Assembly: GCA_002337215.1 (NCBI GenBank)
Contig: DDFO01000017.1
Coordinates: 53,065-89,551 of the forward strand
DNA length: 36,487 nt
Reading direction: 5' to 3'
Source: Phycisphaerales bacterium UBA1926
GTDB lineage: Bacteria > Planctomycetota > Phycisphaerae > Phycisphaerales > UBA1924
Positions within the stretch are counted from its first letter, which is position 1. The number at the start of each line of letters is the position of its first letter. This document shows, piece after piece, positions 11,396 through 17,642 of this stretch. The position numbers and the translations under genes are program-made. The notes beneath the pieces were generated by a model. It was not told where the DNA came from. It did not search any database and was given only the letters and a program-made list of their open reading frames with translations.

Positions 11396-11920
11396 ATGAT
11401 GAACTGTTCTGCAGATAGCTTTGCAAAAATTGATTTTGTAGCCTCTGTCATACTGCTAATTCTGCTTGTGTTATCGGTACTAATACATCGTGCAGCAAAC
11501 AGTCTACCTTCCCGCAAATTTCTTCATGCCTATGATAAAGATGCAAGTTCACTATGCATTGATAAAAGACTGTCAATTTTTTTGGGCTACGAATCGATTT
11601 ACCACAGTAGGGTAGCATTTTGGCTGGCAATCCAATCAATTTTGCTAGTGTATGCTTTACAAGATTCTACAACGATGCCGTTATTTTTATCAGCTATTGG
11701 CATCTTAATAAGTATTTTACATTTGCACGGCACCAGGACATTATATGAGCGGATCGACAGTTATCGAATAGGCTTAATTGCCTCTTCTCCCGAGTATGAT
11801 TTATGGTACCAGGGCGCTTCAAGTGATGGGGGCGGCACTGTCACAAAGTACATTCCTCTTCTATTTGGAATTATTTGGGCTCTAGTATACATTGGCTATC
11901 TGATCTCATTGCTTGACTGA
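11396..11920 (+). CDS. Hypothetical four-helix membrane protein, AT-rich
   Basis: I do not recognise this 174-residue protein. It has four hydrophobic segments: about 15-32 (VASVILLILLVLSVLIH), 70-88 (FWLAIQSILLVYALQDS), 93-112 (MPLFLSAIGILISILHLHG) and 152-172 (IPLLFGIIWALVYIGYLISL). Between the last two is a soluble loop with GTRTLYERIDSYRIGLIA and EYDLWYQGASSDGGG. Base composition is strikingly unlike the neighbours: two 60-base blocks I counted are 43% and 35% G+C, while enolase just upstream is far higher, and codons such as TTA, ATA and AAT are common. That points to recent acquisition. It lies 9 bases after enolase on the same strand and could be read through from it. Two adjacent ATGs (11396 and 11399) are possible starts. 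Next downstream is the REPIN/RAYT patch. Confidence 0.8.
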   Translation: MMNCSADSFAKIDFVASVILLILLVLSVLIHRAANSLPSRKFLHAYDKDASSLCIDKRLSIFLGYESIYHSRVAFWLAIQSILLVYALQDSTTMPLFLSAIGILISILHLHGTRTLYERIDSYRIGLIASSPEYDLWYQGASSDGGGTVTKYIPLLFGIIWALVYIGYLISLLD

Positions 11921-11955
11921 TACAGTTCGCGGCGGGTGGCCGGGCCGGACTTCCC

Positions 11956-11982
11956 GTGTGCCACGGCCATCCTGGCCGTGCT
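11956..11982 (+). repeat. REP copy 1 (left REPIN, outer)
   Basis: GTGTGC flank at 11956-11961, then a perfect 8-base inverted repeat CACGGCCA / TGGCCGTG at 11962-11980 around a 3-base loop. It is in plus orientation and pairs with copy 2, which is inverted. Confidence 0.85.
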
Positions 11983-12050
11983 CCCCCCACTCCCCCTCCT
12001 CCATCCTCTCCATCCCGACCCACTCGACACACCCACAAACACCGTCCCCC

Positions 12051-12077
12051 CACACGGCCGACACGGCCGTGGCACAC
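12051..12077 (-). repeat. REP copy 2 (left REPIN, inner)
   Basis: Inverted relative to copy 1. The 7-base arms CACGGCC / GGCCGTG span 12053-12071 with a 5-base loop, and the GTGTGC flank (as GCACAC) is at 12072-12077. It ends 12 bases past the RAYT stop codon. Confidence 0.85.
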
Positions 12078-12089
12078 AAGACCCATCCC

Positions 12090-12635
12090 TCACCCAACCC
12101 GATCCATCTCCAACACCCCACCCATCCCGGCCCACCACCGGGCACTCGACCACTCCCACTCCGTCGGCCTCTCGACCAGCCCACGTCTCACCGGGTTGGC
12201 ATGGATGTACTCGACAACCTCAACCAGCGTCCTCTGCTCCCAGATGTTCCGATCAAACCCACCCCCGGCCTGCCAGAACCGGAACACCCGGCGGTTCCCC
12301 TGAACAACCGTCAGCCGATCGATCCATGTCGGCTCATGCTCGACGAGCCACGCCTTCGCCCGAACCGAAACAGGCCGCTTCAGTGACCCCAGCACCCCAG
12401 ACACCGAAACGCCTTCGGGGCACCGCACGAGAACGTGCACATGCTCTGGCATGACCACATACGCCCCGATCGCGAACCCGAGCCGTGATCGAGCGTCGCC
12501 CATCGCCTCGATGACCCACCGACAAACCCGATCCGAGCGGAGCAACGGCAGCCGCTGCTGACATGAGTACGTCAGGAAGTGCGCATGACCCGGATGGTCG
12601 TAGACCCGCCGCTTCTTCCGATGCTCACCGCCCAT
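12090..12635 (-). CDS. REP-associated tyrosine transposase (RAYT, TnpA-REP family)
   Basis: A 181-residue Y1 HUH-type nuclease. The HUH metal site is His65 and His67 in VVMPEHVHVLVRCP. The C-terminal catalytic Tyr is most likely Y143 in EYIHANPVRRGLVERP, followed by the RAYT signature WEWSSARWW. Upstream of that, RFWQAGGGFDRNIW matches the conserved WQ...DRN stretch of the family. All expected catalytic residues are present, so the gene looks intact. RAYTs nick single-stranded REP hairpins. I chose the ATG at 12635. A longer reading frame exists, but its first 38 codons simply translate REP copies 3 and 4. The ATG lies 8 bases from REP copy 3, which would therefore fold in the 5' leader over the ribosome-binding region. 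No good Shine-Dalgarno is seen. Confidence 0.92.
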   Translation of the reverse strand: MGGEHRKKRRVYDHPGHAHFLTYSCQQRLPLLRSDRVCRWVIEAMGDARSRLGFAIGAYVVMPEHVHVLVRCPEGVSVSGVLGSLKRPVSVRAKAWLVEHEPTWIDRLTVVQGNRRVFRFWQAGGGFDRNIWEQRTLVEVVEYIHANPVRRGLVERPTEWEWSSARWWAGMGGVLEMDRVG

Positions 12636-12643
12636 TCCGAGCA

Positions 12644-12670
12644 GTGTGCCACGGCCGTGTCGGCCGTGCT
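12644..12670 (+). repeat. REP copy 3 (right REPIN, inner)
   Basis: GTGTGC at 12644-12649, then CACGGCC / GGCCGTG arms at 12650-12668 around a 5-base loop. It has the same sequence as copy 2 read in reverse complement. It lies just upstream of the RAYT start codon. Confidence 0.85.
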
Positions 12671-12702
12671 TTGCATCCAGACGCTGCCGCTCGGAAGTAG
12701 GA

Positions 12703-12729
12703 AGCACGGCCAAAATGGCCGTGGCACAC
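12703..12729 (-). repeat. REP copy 4 (right REPIN, outer)
   Basis: CACGGCCA / TGGCCGTG arms at 12705-12723 around an AAA loop, with the GTGTGC flank (as GCACAC) at 12724-12729. It is inverted relative to copy 3, with 36 bases between the two palindromes. It ends 38 bases before the VOC gene. Confidence 0.85.
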
Positions 12730-12767
12730 GGAGATGAGCATCTGGGCACAAAGCCCTACCGTCCCTC

Positions 12768-13187
12768 ATGCCCAACCCCTTCCACCTCGCCTTCCCCGTC
12801 CACGACCTCCACGCCGCCCGCGCGTTCTACGCCGGCACGCTCGGCTGCCCCGAGGGACGCAGTTCGGACACCTGGATCGACTTCGACCTGTTCGGCCACC
12901 AGATCGTCGCCCATCTCGACGCGAACGCGGCTCCAGCCCCCGACACCAGCAACCCCGTCGACGGGCACGACGTCCCGATCCCCCACTTCGGCGTCGTCCT
13001 CGACATGGACACATGGAACGCCCTCGCCGAACGCGTGAAGGCCGCGGGGGTCGCGTTCGTGATCGAGCCGTATGTGCGGTTCAAAGGCGAGCCGGGCGAG
13101 CAGGCGACGATGTTCTTCACCGATCCCAGCGGCAACGCCCTCGAGTTCAAGGCGTTCAAGGACATGGGCAGCCTCTTCGCGACCTGA
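12768..13187 (+). CDS. VOC (glyoxalase/bleomycin-resistance fold) protein
   Basis: A 139-residue protein with two beta-alpha-beta-beta-beta halves. The N-terminal half starts [22 protein letters not shown], the hallmark of the vicinal-oxygen-chelate superfamily. The second half has HFGVVLDM and ends [15 protein letters not shown]. Likely metal ligands are His6, His73 and Glu126. The family includes dioxygenases, glyoxalases and antibiotic-binding proteins; this member looks like the small glyoxalase-like type common in marine bacteria, and the substrate is unknown. The ATG at 12768 has no obvious Shine-Dalgarno, so it may be read leaderless or weakly. It starts 38 bases after REP copy 4 and probably has its own promoter. 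Confidence 0.85.
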   Translation: MPNPFHLAFPVHDLHAARAFYAGTLGCPEGRSSDTWIDFDLFGHQIVAHLDANAAPAPDTSNPVDGHDVPIPHFGVVLDMDTWNALAERVKAAGVAFVIEPYVRFKGEPGEQATMFFTDPSGNALEFKAFKDMGSLFAT

Positions 13188-13334
13188 CCGCTCTCGATCC
13201 GCGGCAACCAGCCCGCCCCATCCGGTCAGCCTCCCCCGCGCACATCCCAGTCCAAAACCCACCCCCGTGCGCAAACCCACGCACATCCCTCGCCAACCCC
13301 TTGCACGCCGCACGCCGAACCCCACACTGACGGC

Positions 13335-14270
13335 ATGGGCATCACAACAGACCAGATCCTCGACGACTTCAGCCACGCCATCCACGAAAACGGCCGAGGC
13401 GGCACAACCCACAATCCGCCCCCTCCCCCCAGCGCTTCTCCATCGCCTCACCAGTGCCCAGTGCCCGACGCGCACTGCCCATCTCTACTCCAAGACTTCC
13501 TCACCGGCGATCTCGGCCTCCTCCAACTCGCCGCGATCCACAACCGCACCCCGGACCAACTCGCCAAAGACCTCGACGACCTCCAAACCCAGATCCATCT
13601 GATCGAACGCCTCGCCGCCGACCGCGAGCGCGCAGTCGCCGCCCAGGCCCGCGTCGCGGCCATCTCTGCCCTCACCCAAATCGCAACATCAGACGCCCCG
13701 CCCGAGACCCGGCGCAAAGCAGCCAGCTCGATCCTCAGCCAGACCCCGGCAACAAGCCGCAGGACCGCCGCTCAACAGTGCGTCTCATTCCCCCATCCGC
13801 GCCCGGATCTCCCGGCGCATCCGCCGGTACCGCTCCGCGCCGAAGACTCCGACGCCAGCGCCCAGCAGGATCACCACGATCCCGATCTCGGTCATCCACA
13901 CCCCCGAGAAGAACTTGATGATCGAACCCCCGATCGCCACGATCGCAAGCGACGTGCGTACGTACGCCAGCAGCGTCCGCTCGTTGGCGAGCCCCGTCCG
14001 CGAGAGCGCCAGACGCTCCCCGACACTCACAACACGGCTCACATCACCCCCCTCCTCACCCCGCTCCATCGAGCACCTCAGCCGCCGCCGCCGGCTCCCC
14101 ATCCCCCACCGACACCTTCAGCCCGATCACCCCGAGCAGGATCACCGCGATGCTCACCACCGTCACCGGCGTCATCGTCTCGCCCAGCACCAGCGCACCG
14201 AACACAACAGTCCCAACCATCCCCACCCCGACCCACACCGGGTAGCCCACGCTCACCGGCAGCGTCTTGA
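13335..14270 (+). CDS. Hypothetical protein with helical N-terminal part; 3' end doubtful
   Basis: Not recognised. The first 150 or so residues look like a real protein. After the start MGITTDQILDDFSHAIHENG comes a Pro/Ser-rich low-complexity insert. Then a helical segment LLQLAAIHNRTPDQLAKDL with helix-turn-helix-like spacing is followed by long Ala/Arg/Leu-rich helices up to about position 13775. Beyond that the frame is open only because it runs opposite the DUF202 and SMR genes, and the translation there (Pro/Arg/His-rich) looks like shadow sequence. Either the true protein is shorter and has lost its stop, for example through a frameshift, or the gene overlaps its convergent neighbours by nearly 500 bases. 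A small DNA-binding role is possible but only a guess. Confidence 0.4.
   Translation: MGITTDQILDDFSHAIHENGRGGTTHNPPPPPSASPSPHQCPVPDAHCPSLLQDFLTGDLGLLQLAAIHNRTPDQLAKDLDDLQTQIHLIERLAADRERAVAAQARVAAISALTQIATSDAPPETRRKAASSILSQTPATSRRTAAQQCVSFPHPRPDLPAHPPVPLRAEDSDASAQQDHHDPDLGHPHPREELDDRTPDRHDRKRRAYVRQQRPLVGEPRPRERQTLPDTHNTAHITPLLTPLHRAPQPPPPAPHPPPTPSARSPRAGSPRCSPPSPASSSRPAPAHRTQQSQPSPPRPTPGSPRSPAAS
13785..14069 (-). CDS. DUF202 / YidH-like small membrane protein
   Basis: A 94-residue protein. The N-terminal soluble part has ALSRTGLANERTLLAYVRTS, the signature of the DUF202 family. Two membrane helices follow (about LAIVAIGGSIIKFF and EIGIVVILLGAGVGVFGA) and the C-terminus is basic (RYRRMRREIRARMGE). 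Members resemble E. coli YidH and have no firmly known function. I chose the ATG at 14069. It lies inside the last codons of the upstream SMR transporter gene (14-base overlap) with GAGG a few bases before it, so the two genes are translationally coupled. An earlier start would add 11 Arg-rich residues with no support. Confidence 0.82.
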   Translation of the reverse strand: MERGEEGGDVSRVVSVGERLALSRTGLANERTLLAYVRTSLAIVAIGGSIIKFFSGVWMTEIGIVVILLGAGVGVFGAERYRRMRREIRARMGE

Positions 14271-14418
14271 GCGCGAGCGTCAGCAGCGTGATCGCAGCGA
14301 TGCTCGACAGCACGACGAGCACCGTCGGCCACAACCGCGTGAACCCCGCCGACTGCTTCATCGACACCGCGAACACGATCTCCAGCACCGCCGCCAATCC
14401 AAGAAACACCCACGCCAT
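14056..14418 (-). CDS. Small multidrug resistance (SMR) family transporter
   Basis: A 120-residue, four-helix inner-membrane protein of the EmrE/SugE(Gdx) family, which works as a dimer exchanging protons for cations. The essential membrane-embedded acid is Glu13 in LAAVLEIVFAVSMKQSAGF. Helix 3 has YPVWVGVGMVGTVVFGALVLGE, matching the W-x-G-x-G-x-x-GT pattern of the family. The sequence resembles Gdx-type guanidinium exporters about as much as drug exporters, so the substrate is left open. An excellent GAGGAG lies 6 bases before the ATG. It overlaps the DUF202 gene by 14 bases. The C-terminal tail is a short Ala-rich extension. I looked for a guanidine riboswitch in the 240-base leader and saw none. 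Confidence 0.88.
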   Translation of the reverse strand: MAWVFLGLAAVLEIVFAVSMKQSAGFTRLWPTVLVVLSSIAAITLLTLALKTLPVSVGYPVWVGVGMVGTVVFGALVLGETMTPVTVVSIAVILLGVIGLKVSVGDGEPAAAAEVLDGAG

Positions 14419-14658
14419 CTGATTCTCCTCAAGTCGCTCCGGACAACGCGCCGCTCATCGGCCGCGTCCCAGATTCGGAGAATCTGTCGTCGCGAACGCG
14501 ATATCGCCCAGCAGCGTATGGATCGAGCAACCAAGAAACACCAGCGCTTCGTATGACTCGTCTGCGAAAAGGAGACTTCACCGGATGCTGCCAATAGAAC
14601 GAGCCGGTGCGTGGGACCGAGTGGCTGGGCGGTCCTGCGAGCTCCCCTACCCTCCCCC

Positions 14659-15042
14659 ATGCCCGGCCTCTTCGACGGAACATCCCTCCAGCAGCCCGTC
14701 ACCTGCGAGTATTGCACGAACCCGCGTGATGCCTGCGTCTGCCCCAGGGACGCCGCCGGCGAGCCCTGCCCGCCGTCCACGCAACACCCCCGCGTCCGTC
14801 GGGAGAAACGACGGGGCAAGCCCAACACGATCATCGCCGGCATCCACGCAGGACCCAACCCCACCGGCAAGCACGGCGACCTCACCCCGTTCCTCAAATC
14901 TCTAAAAACCAAACTCGGAACCGGCGGCGGTCTCGCCGATTCGCCCGGCGGATTGGAGATCGTGATCCAGGGCGACCACCGCGACGCCCTCGTCGATCAC
15001 CTCAAATCGTTCGGCTACCACGCCAAACCCGCGGGCGGCTGA
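14659..15042 (+). CDS. eIF1/SUI1-like translation factor (YciH family)
   Basis: Predicted protein of 127 residues. The C-terminal half is a SUI1 domain: a basic stretch RREKRRGKPNTIIAGI, the glycine-rich LGTGGGL, and IVIQGDHRDALVDHL before the end GYHAKPAGG. Bacterial YciH is related to eIF1 and can influence start-codon fidelity in vitro; its cellular role is unsettled. The N-terminal 30 residues carry Cys16, Cys19, Cys26 and Cys28 (CEYCTNPRDACVCP), a possible small metal knuckle. I chose the ATG at 14659, where the conserved protein seems to begin. The preceding bases are C-rich with no Shine-Dalgarno. It is convergent with the alpha/beta hydrolase, 21 bases away. Confidence 0.87.
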   Translation: MPGLFDGTSLQQPVTCEYCTNPRDACVCPRDAAGEPCPPSTQHPRVRREKRRGKPNTIIAGIHAGPNPTGKHGDLTPFLKSLKTKLGTGGGLADSPGGLEIVIQGDHRDALVDHLKSFGYHAKPAGG

Positions 15043-15063
15043 TCACAGCCCAGGGGGCCAGGC

Positions 15064-16044
15064 TCAGTCTTCCGTTTTCGATCGCAGGCACCACGACACG
15101 GCTTTGTACAACTCGCGCGTCGGCGGCACCTCGTGCCCCAGCCGCGGCACGACCCGCAACTCCACGCTCGTCCCGGCCTCATCCAGCGCCCGCTCCGCGA
15201 CGGAGTTCGTCTCCACCCAGGGGTCGCGCTCCCCGATCATGAGGTACCACCCCGGACGATCGTCGCCCTCCGGCATCGCCGCGACGTCGTCTTCCCAATG
15301 TCCGCACACCGCGATCACCCCGTCGAAGAGTGAAGGGTGGCTTCGCCCCATCGCCATCGCGATGTTCGCCCCCTGGCTGAACCCCGCAACGATCACCGGG
15401 CCGACGGCGAAGTCCTCCCGTGCCTCAGCAATCAGGTGCTCGACGTACCACTCCGATTCATCGCGAAAAACCCAGGCGAATCCGTTACCGGAAGGCCGCA
15501 ACGCATCCGGTGCGATCAGCACGGCCCCCGCCCTCGCGGCGGCCGACCGCCACTGCCGAGCCGTCGCCTTTCCCGTCCCCCCCGTCCCGTGGAGGACGAG
15601 CAGCACCGGCGTCGGCACCGCGGGATCGTGCCCCCTCGGCCGAATCACCGTCGGCGTCGCTTCTGACGCTGCCTGCGTGAACCCCGCCATCCGCTCGGCG
15701 ACGTTCGCCTTCACGCGCTCAACAACACCCGCGAACGCCGGCAATCCACGGATCGCGTCGATGTCTGAGTCGGTCTCGATCGTGCGCACGCCCGAATACC
15801 CGCGTTCGGCCGCGGTTTCCAACCACTCGATCGAGCGGTCCAGATCCCCCGCCCGCGCCAGAGACGCGGCGGTGCGGTATGCCCAGACCGAACTGGTTCC
15901 GTGCAGTTGCGCGATTCCACGAGCCTGCGTTGCCGCGGCGTCGAAATCGCCGGACAACATCTTCTGCTCCCAAGCGGCAAACTCGCCCTGCGCAGAGGCC
16001 GATCCCGAGAGGCACAGAAGCACGATCAACAGAGTCCGCAGCAT
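15064..16044 (-). CDS. Secreted alpha/beta hydrolase with N-terminal helical-repeat segment
   Basis: A 326-residue protein with a signal peptide (MLRTLLIVLLCLSGSASAQ). Residues about 20-115 form short helical pairs resembling TPR or Sel1 repeats (WEQKMLSGDFDAAATQARGI, then a second pair). The hydrolase domain follows: oxyanion loop LLVLHGTGGTG, nucleophile Ser223 in GFSQG, Asp273 in GERDPWV and His303 in RLGHEV. The layout resembles the phospholipase/carboxylesterase and dienelactone hydrolase-like group. It is expected to be an esterase in the periplasm or outside the cell; the substrate is unknown. A strong GGAGGAA lies 6 bases before the ATG. It is divergent from the sugar-binding protein gene at 16219. 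Confidence 0.85.
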   Translation of the reverse strand: MLRTLLIVLLCLSGSASAQGEFAAWEQKMLSGDFDAAATQARGIAQLHGTSSVWAYRTAASLARAGDLDRSIEWLETAAERGYSGVRTIETDSDIDAIRGLPAFAGVVERVKANVAERMAGFTQAASEATPTVIRPRGHDPAVPTPVLLVLHGTGGTGKATARQWRSAAARAGAVLIAPDALRPSGNGFAWVFRDESEWYVEHLIAEAREDFAVGPVIVAGFSQGANIAMAMGRSHPSLFDGVIAVCGHWEDDVAAMPEGDDRPGWYLMIGERDPWVETNSVAERALDEAGTSVELRVVPRLGHEVPPTRELYKAVSWCLRSKTED

Positions 16045-16138
16045 GGCATTTCCTCCGATCCCCGCTTACCGGCCATCTCCTCGGTCGGCTGCGGCGCCCC
16101 GAACCTGTTTCGGACCGCGATCGGGAGCGACCGCTGTT

Positions 16139-16168
16139 GGGACAACCCAGAAATGCCTCGGCTATGAT
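16139..16168 (+). promoter_or_regulatory. Putative sigma-70-type promoter for the sugar-binding protein gene
   Basis: A -35-like GGGACA (16139-16144) and a -10-like TATGAT (16163-16168) are 18 bases apart, about 50 bases before the start at 16219. Matches to consensus are 4/6 and 5/6. This is pattern matching only. Confidence 0.35.
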
Positions 16169-16218
16169 GGACTGCAGGCGTTCTCATTCTCTGAACGCCG
16201 AAACACGGGGGTCAACGC

Positions 16219-17253
16219 ATGTCGAATTCACAGAGCGACTCTGGCACAAAGGCTTTCGGCCGAGCGATTTTCTGGCCGCTCTTCATCGTCGCAGTGGTCG
16301 CGTTCTCCTTCTATGCGACCCAGCGGTACGGCGAGAACCGGGCGCGCGTCGTGTTTATCACTGCCGACACGACCCCGTTCTGGCAGCGGGTTTCCGACGG
16401 CGCACGCGACGCGGCCGCGCAGTACGGCGTTGAGCTCGCGATCGTTTCACCAGACGGCTCGCTGGAAGGTCAGAACTCACAAATCGACTCGGCGATCGCG
16501 ACCGCGCAGGCGATGGTGATCAGCCCTGTCGACGCCGAACGGCAGACCGGCAAGCTCCGCGACGTCGCAAACCGGGCGTTCCTCATCACGGTCGACTCGG
16601 ACAGCGATCTTTCGGACCGCCGCTGCTTTGTCGGTATGGATAACTACGCCGCCGGCCAGGATGCGGCGGGCCTGATCCGCGCTGCATTGCCGAACGGGGG
16701 CCGCGTACTGATCGCTGCCGGCCCTTTGGACAAGACCAACGGACAGGAGCGTCGCCAGGGGATCATCGATGCGTTGCTCAGACGAGAATCCCGCTCGGCG
16801 CTCAACGCGGACGCGATCGATGCCGAGCTCACGGGGCCCCAATTCACCATCGCCGGGACGGTGATCGATGACCTCACGACAGAATCCGCGACGCTGCGCA
16901 TCGCCTCAGCATTGCGGGACGACCCGGAACTCGACGCGGTGGTCGGGCTGTACGCCTACCACGCCCCGGCGATCGTGGCGGCGGTGGCTGAGGCGGCCAC
17001 CGGCCGGGACATCGCGGTCATCGGGTTTGACGCGCTCCCCGAGACACTCGATGCGATCGAGAACGGCGTCGTGTACGGCGTGATCGCACAAGATCAGTAC
17101 GGATACGGATTCCACAGCGTCCGGATGGCGGCCGAGGCTGTCGAGGGTTACGACAACGCGCCTCTTTCGCGCAAGCTGACGCTCCCCCCACTCTCGGTCA
17201 CGCAGATGTCGCTCGATCGTGTTCGTGAAGACCTGGGAATGACCAAACCCTGA
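16219..17253 (+). CDS. Membrane-anchored sugar-binding protein (periplasmic binding protein family)
   Basis: A 344-residue protein. An uncleaved-looking anchor helix at about 13-30 (AIFWPLFIVAVVAFSFYA) is followed by a type I periplasmic-binding fold. This has VVFITADTTPFWQRVSDGARDAAA, then QAMVISPVDAE, the hinge region with CFVGMDNYAAGQDAAGL, DAVVGLYAYHAPAIVAAV, and the end GVIAQDQYGYGFHSVRMAAEAV. This is the ribose/galactose-binding (Peripla_BP_4) type. There is no lipobox Cys and no permease or ATPase gene beside it, so it may be an orphan receptor or sensor component rather than a transporter subunit. Start codon ATG at 16219, with a GGGGG run about 9 bases before. It is divergent from the hydrolase gene. 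Confidence 0.85.
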   Translation: MSNSQSDSGTKAFGRAIFWPLFIVAVVAFSFYATQRYGENRARVVFITADTTPFWQRVSDGARDAAAQYGVELAIVSPDGSLEGQNSQIDSAIATAQAMVISPVDAERQTGKLRDVANRAFLITVDSDSDLSDRRCFVGMDNYAAGQDAAGLIRAALPNGGRVLIAAGPLDKTNGQERRQGIIDALLRRESRSALNADAIDAELTGPQFTIAGTVIDDLTTESATLRIASALRDDPELDAVVGLYAYHAPAIVAAVAEAATGRDIAVIGFDALPETLDAIENGVVYGVIAQDQYGYGFHSVRMAAEAVEGYDNAPLSRKLTLPPLSVTQMSLDRVREDLGMTKP

Positions 17254-17297
17254 AGCCGGCCGTCTGATTGAGGTCAATGTCTTGTGTATTTTCGGGC

Positions 17298-17326
17298 TCG
17301 TCAGCGCCGAGAACAAGGCCTAGTAT
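17298..17326 (+). promoter_or_regulatory. Possible promoter for rpmE
   Basis: A -35-like TCGTCA (17298-17303) and a -10-like TAGTAT (17321-17326) have a 17-base spacer, about 90 bases before the rpmE start. Each hexamer matches consensus at only 4/6, so this is tentative. Confidence 0.25.
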
Positions 17327-17417
17327 CCGGGCCCGAGTCCGGCCGGTCGGTCGGCGGGTCGAGCATGCGACGCGAAAAGTCCGCCCAAGCGGACAATTGA
17401 ATCCGACGGAGCCAGCG

Positions 17418-17642
17418 ATGAAGCAGGACACCCACCCGACTTTCTACCCTTCCTGCAAGGTCTTCCACAACGGCGAGGTCGTCATGACCGTCGGGGCAAC
17501 GGTCCCCGAGCTGCACGTGGACGTCTGGTCTGGCTCGCACCCGTTCTTCACGGGCAAGAGCCAGTTCGTCGACGCCGCGGGCCGGGTTGAGAAGTTCCAG
17601 CGGAAGTTCTCGGGCAACTACTTCCAGAGCAAAAAAAAGTAA
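17418..17642 (+). CDS. rpmE: 50S ribosomal protein bL31
   Basis: A 74-residue ribosomal protein with the bL31 ending WSGSHPFFTGKSQFVDAAGRVEKF and a basic tail (RKFSGNYFQSKKK). bL31 bridges the two ribosomal subunits at the central protuberance. The zinc-binding (C+) form has a four-Cys knuckle; here only Cys13 is left, so this is a zinc-independent form, though in the overall length of the usual protein. Zinc-free copies often allow growth when zinc is scarce, but I see no Zur-type operator and cannot tell whether a second copy exists. Start ATG at 17418, with GGAG about 6 bases upstream. It has a monocistronic look: 164 bases before and 365 after without a convincing gene. Confidence 0.93.
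   Translation: MKQDTHPTFYPSCKVFHNGEVVMTVGATVPELHVDVWSGSHPFFTGKSQFVDAAGRVEKFQRKFSGNYFQSKKK

Larger units (their letters stand above)
11956..12729. mobile_element. RAYT transposase gene bracketed by two REPINs
   Basis: Four copies of a short palindrome with a fixed GTGTGC flank stand in two inverted pairs, one pair on each side of a TnpA-REP family gene. The left pair is 11956-11982 and 12051-12077. The right pair is 12644-12670 and 12703-12729. Inverted pairs of REP sequences are termed REPINs, and RAYTs are single-copy domesticated relatives of IS200/IS605 transposases that are thought to move or maintain them. The gene fills the space almost exactly: 12 bases separate its stop from the left pair and 8 bases separate its ATG from the right pair. 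I see no terminal target duplication or IS ends beyond this. Confidence 0.8.

Noticed and set aside
12636..12749. N-terminal extension of the RAYT protein (containing CATAILAVLP)
   Set aside because: Those codons are simply the REP palindromes read in frame. The conserved protein starts at the ATG at 12635.
14419..14658. Guanidine riboswitch before the SMR transporter, or a small gene on the minus strand
   Set aside because: No ykkC-type conserved core was seen. A 37-codon frame (ending near 14455) has no good start and no match I recognise.
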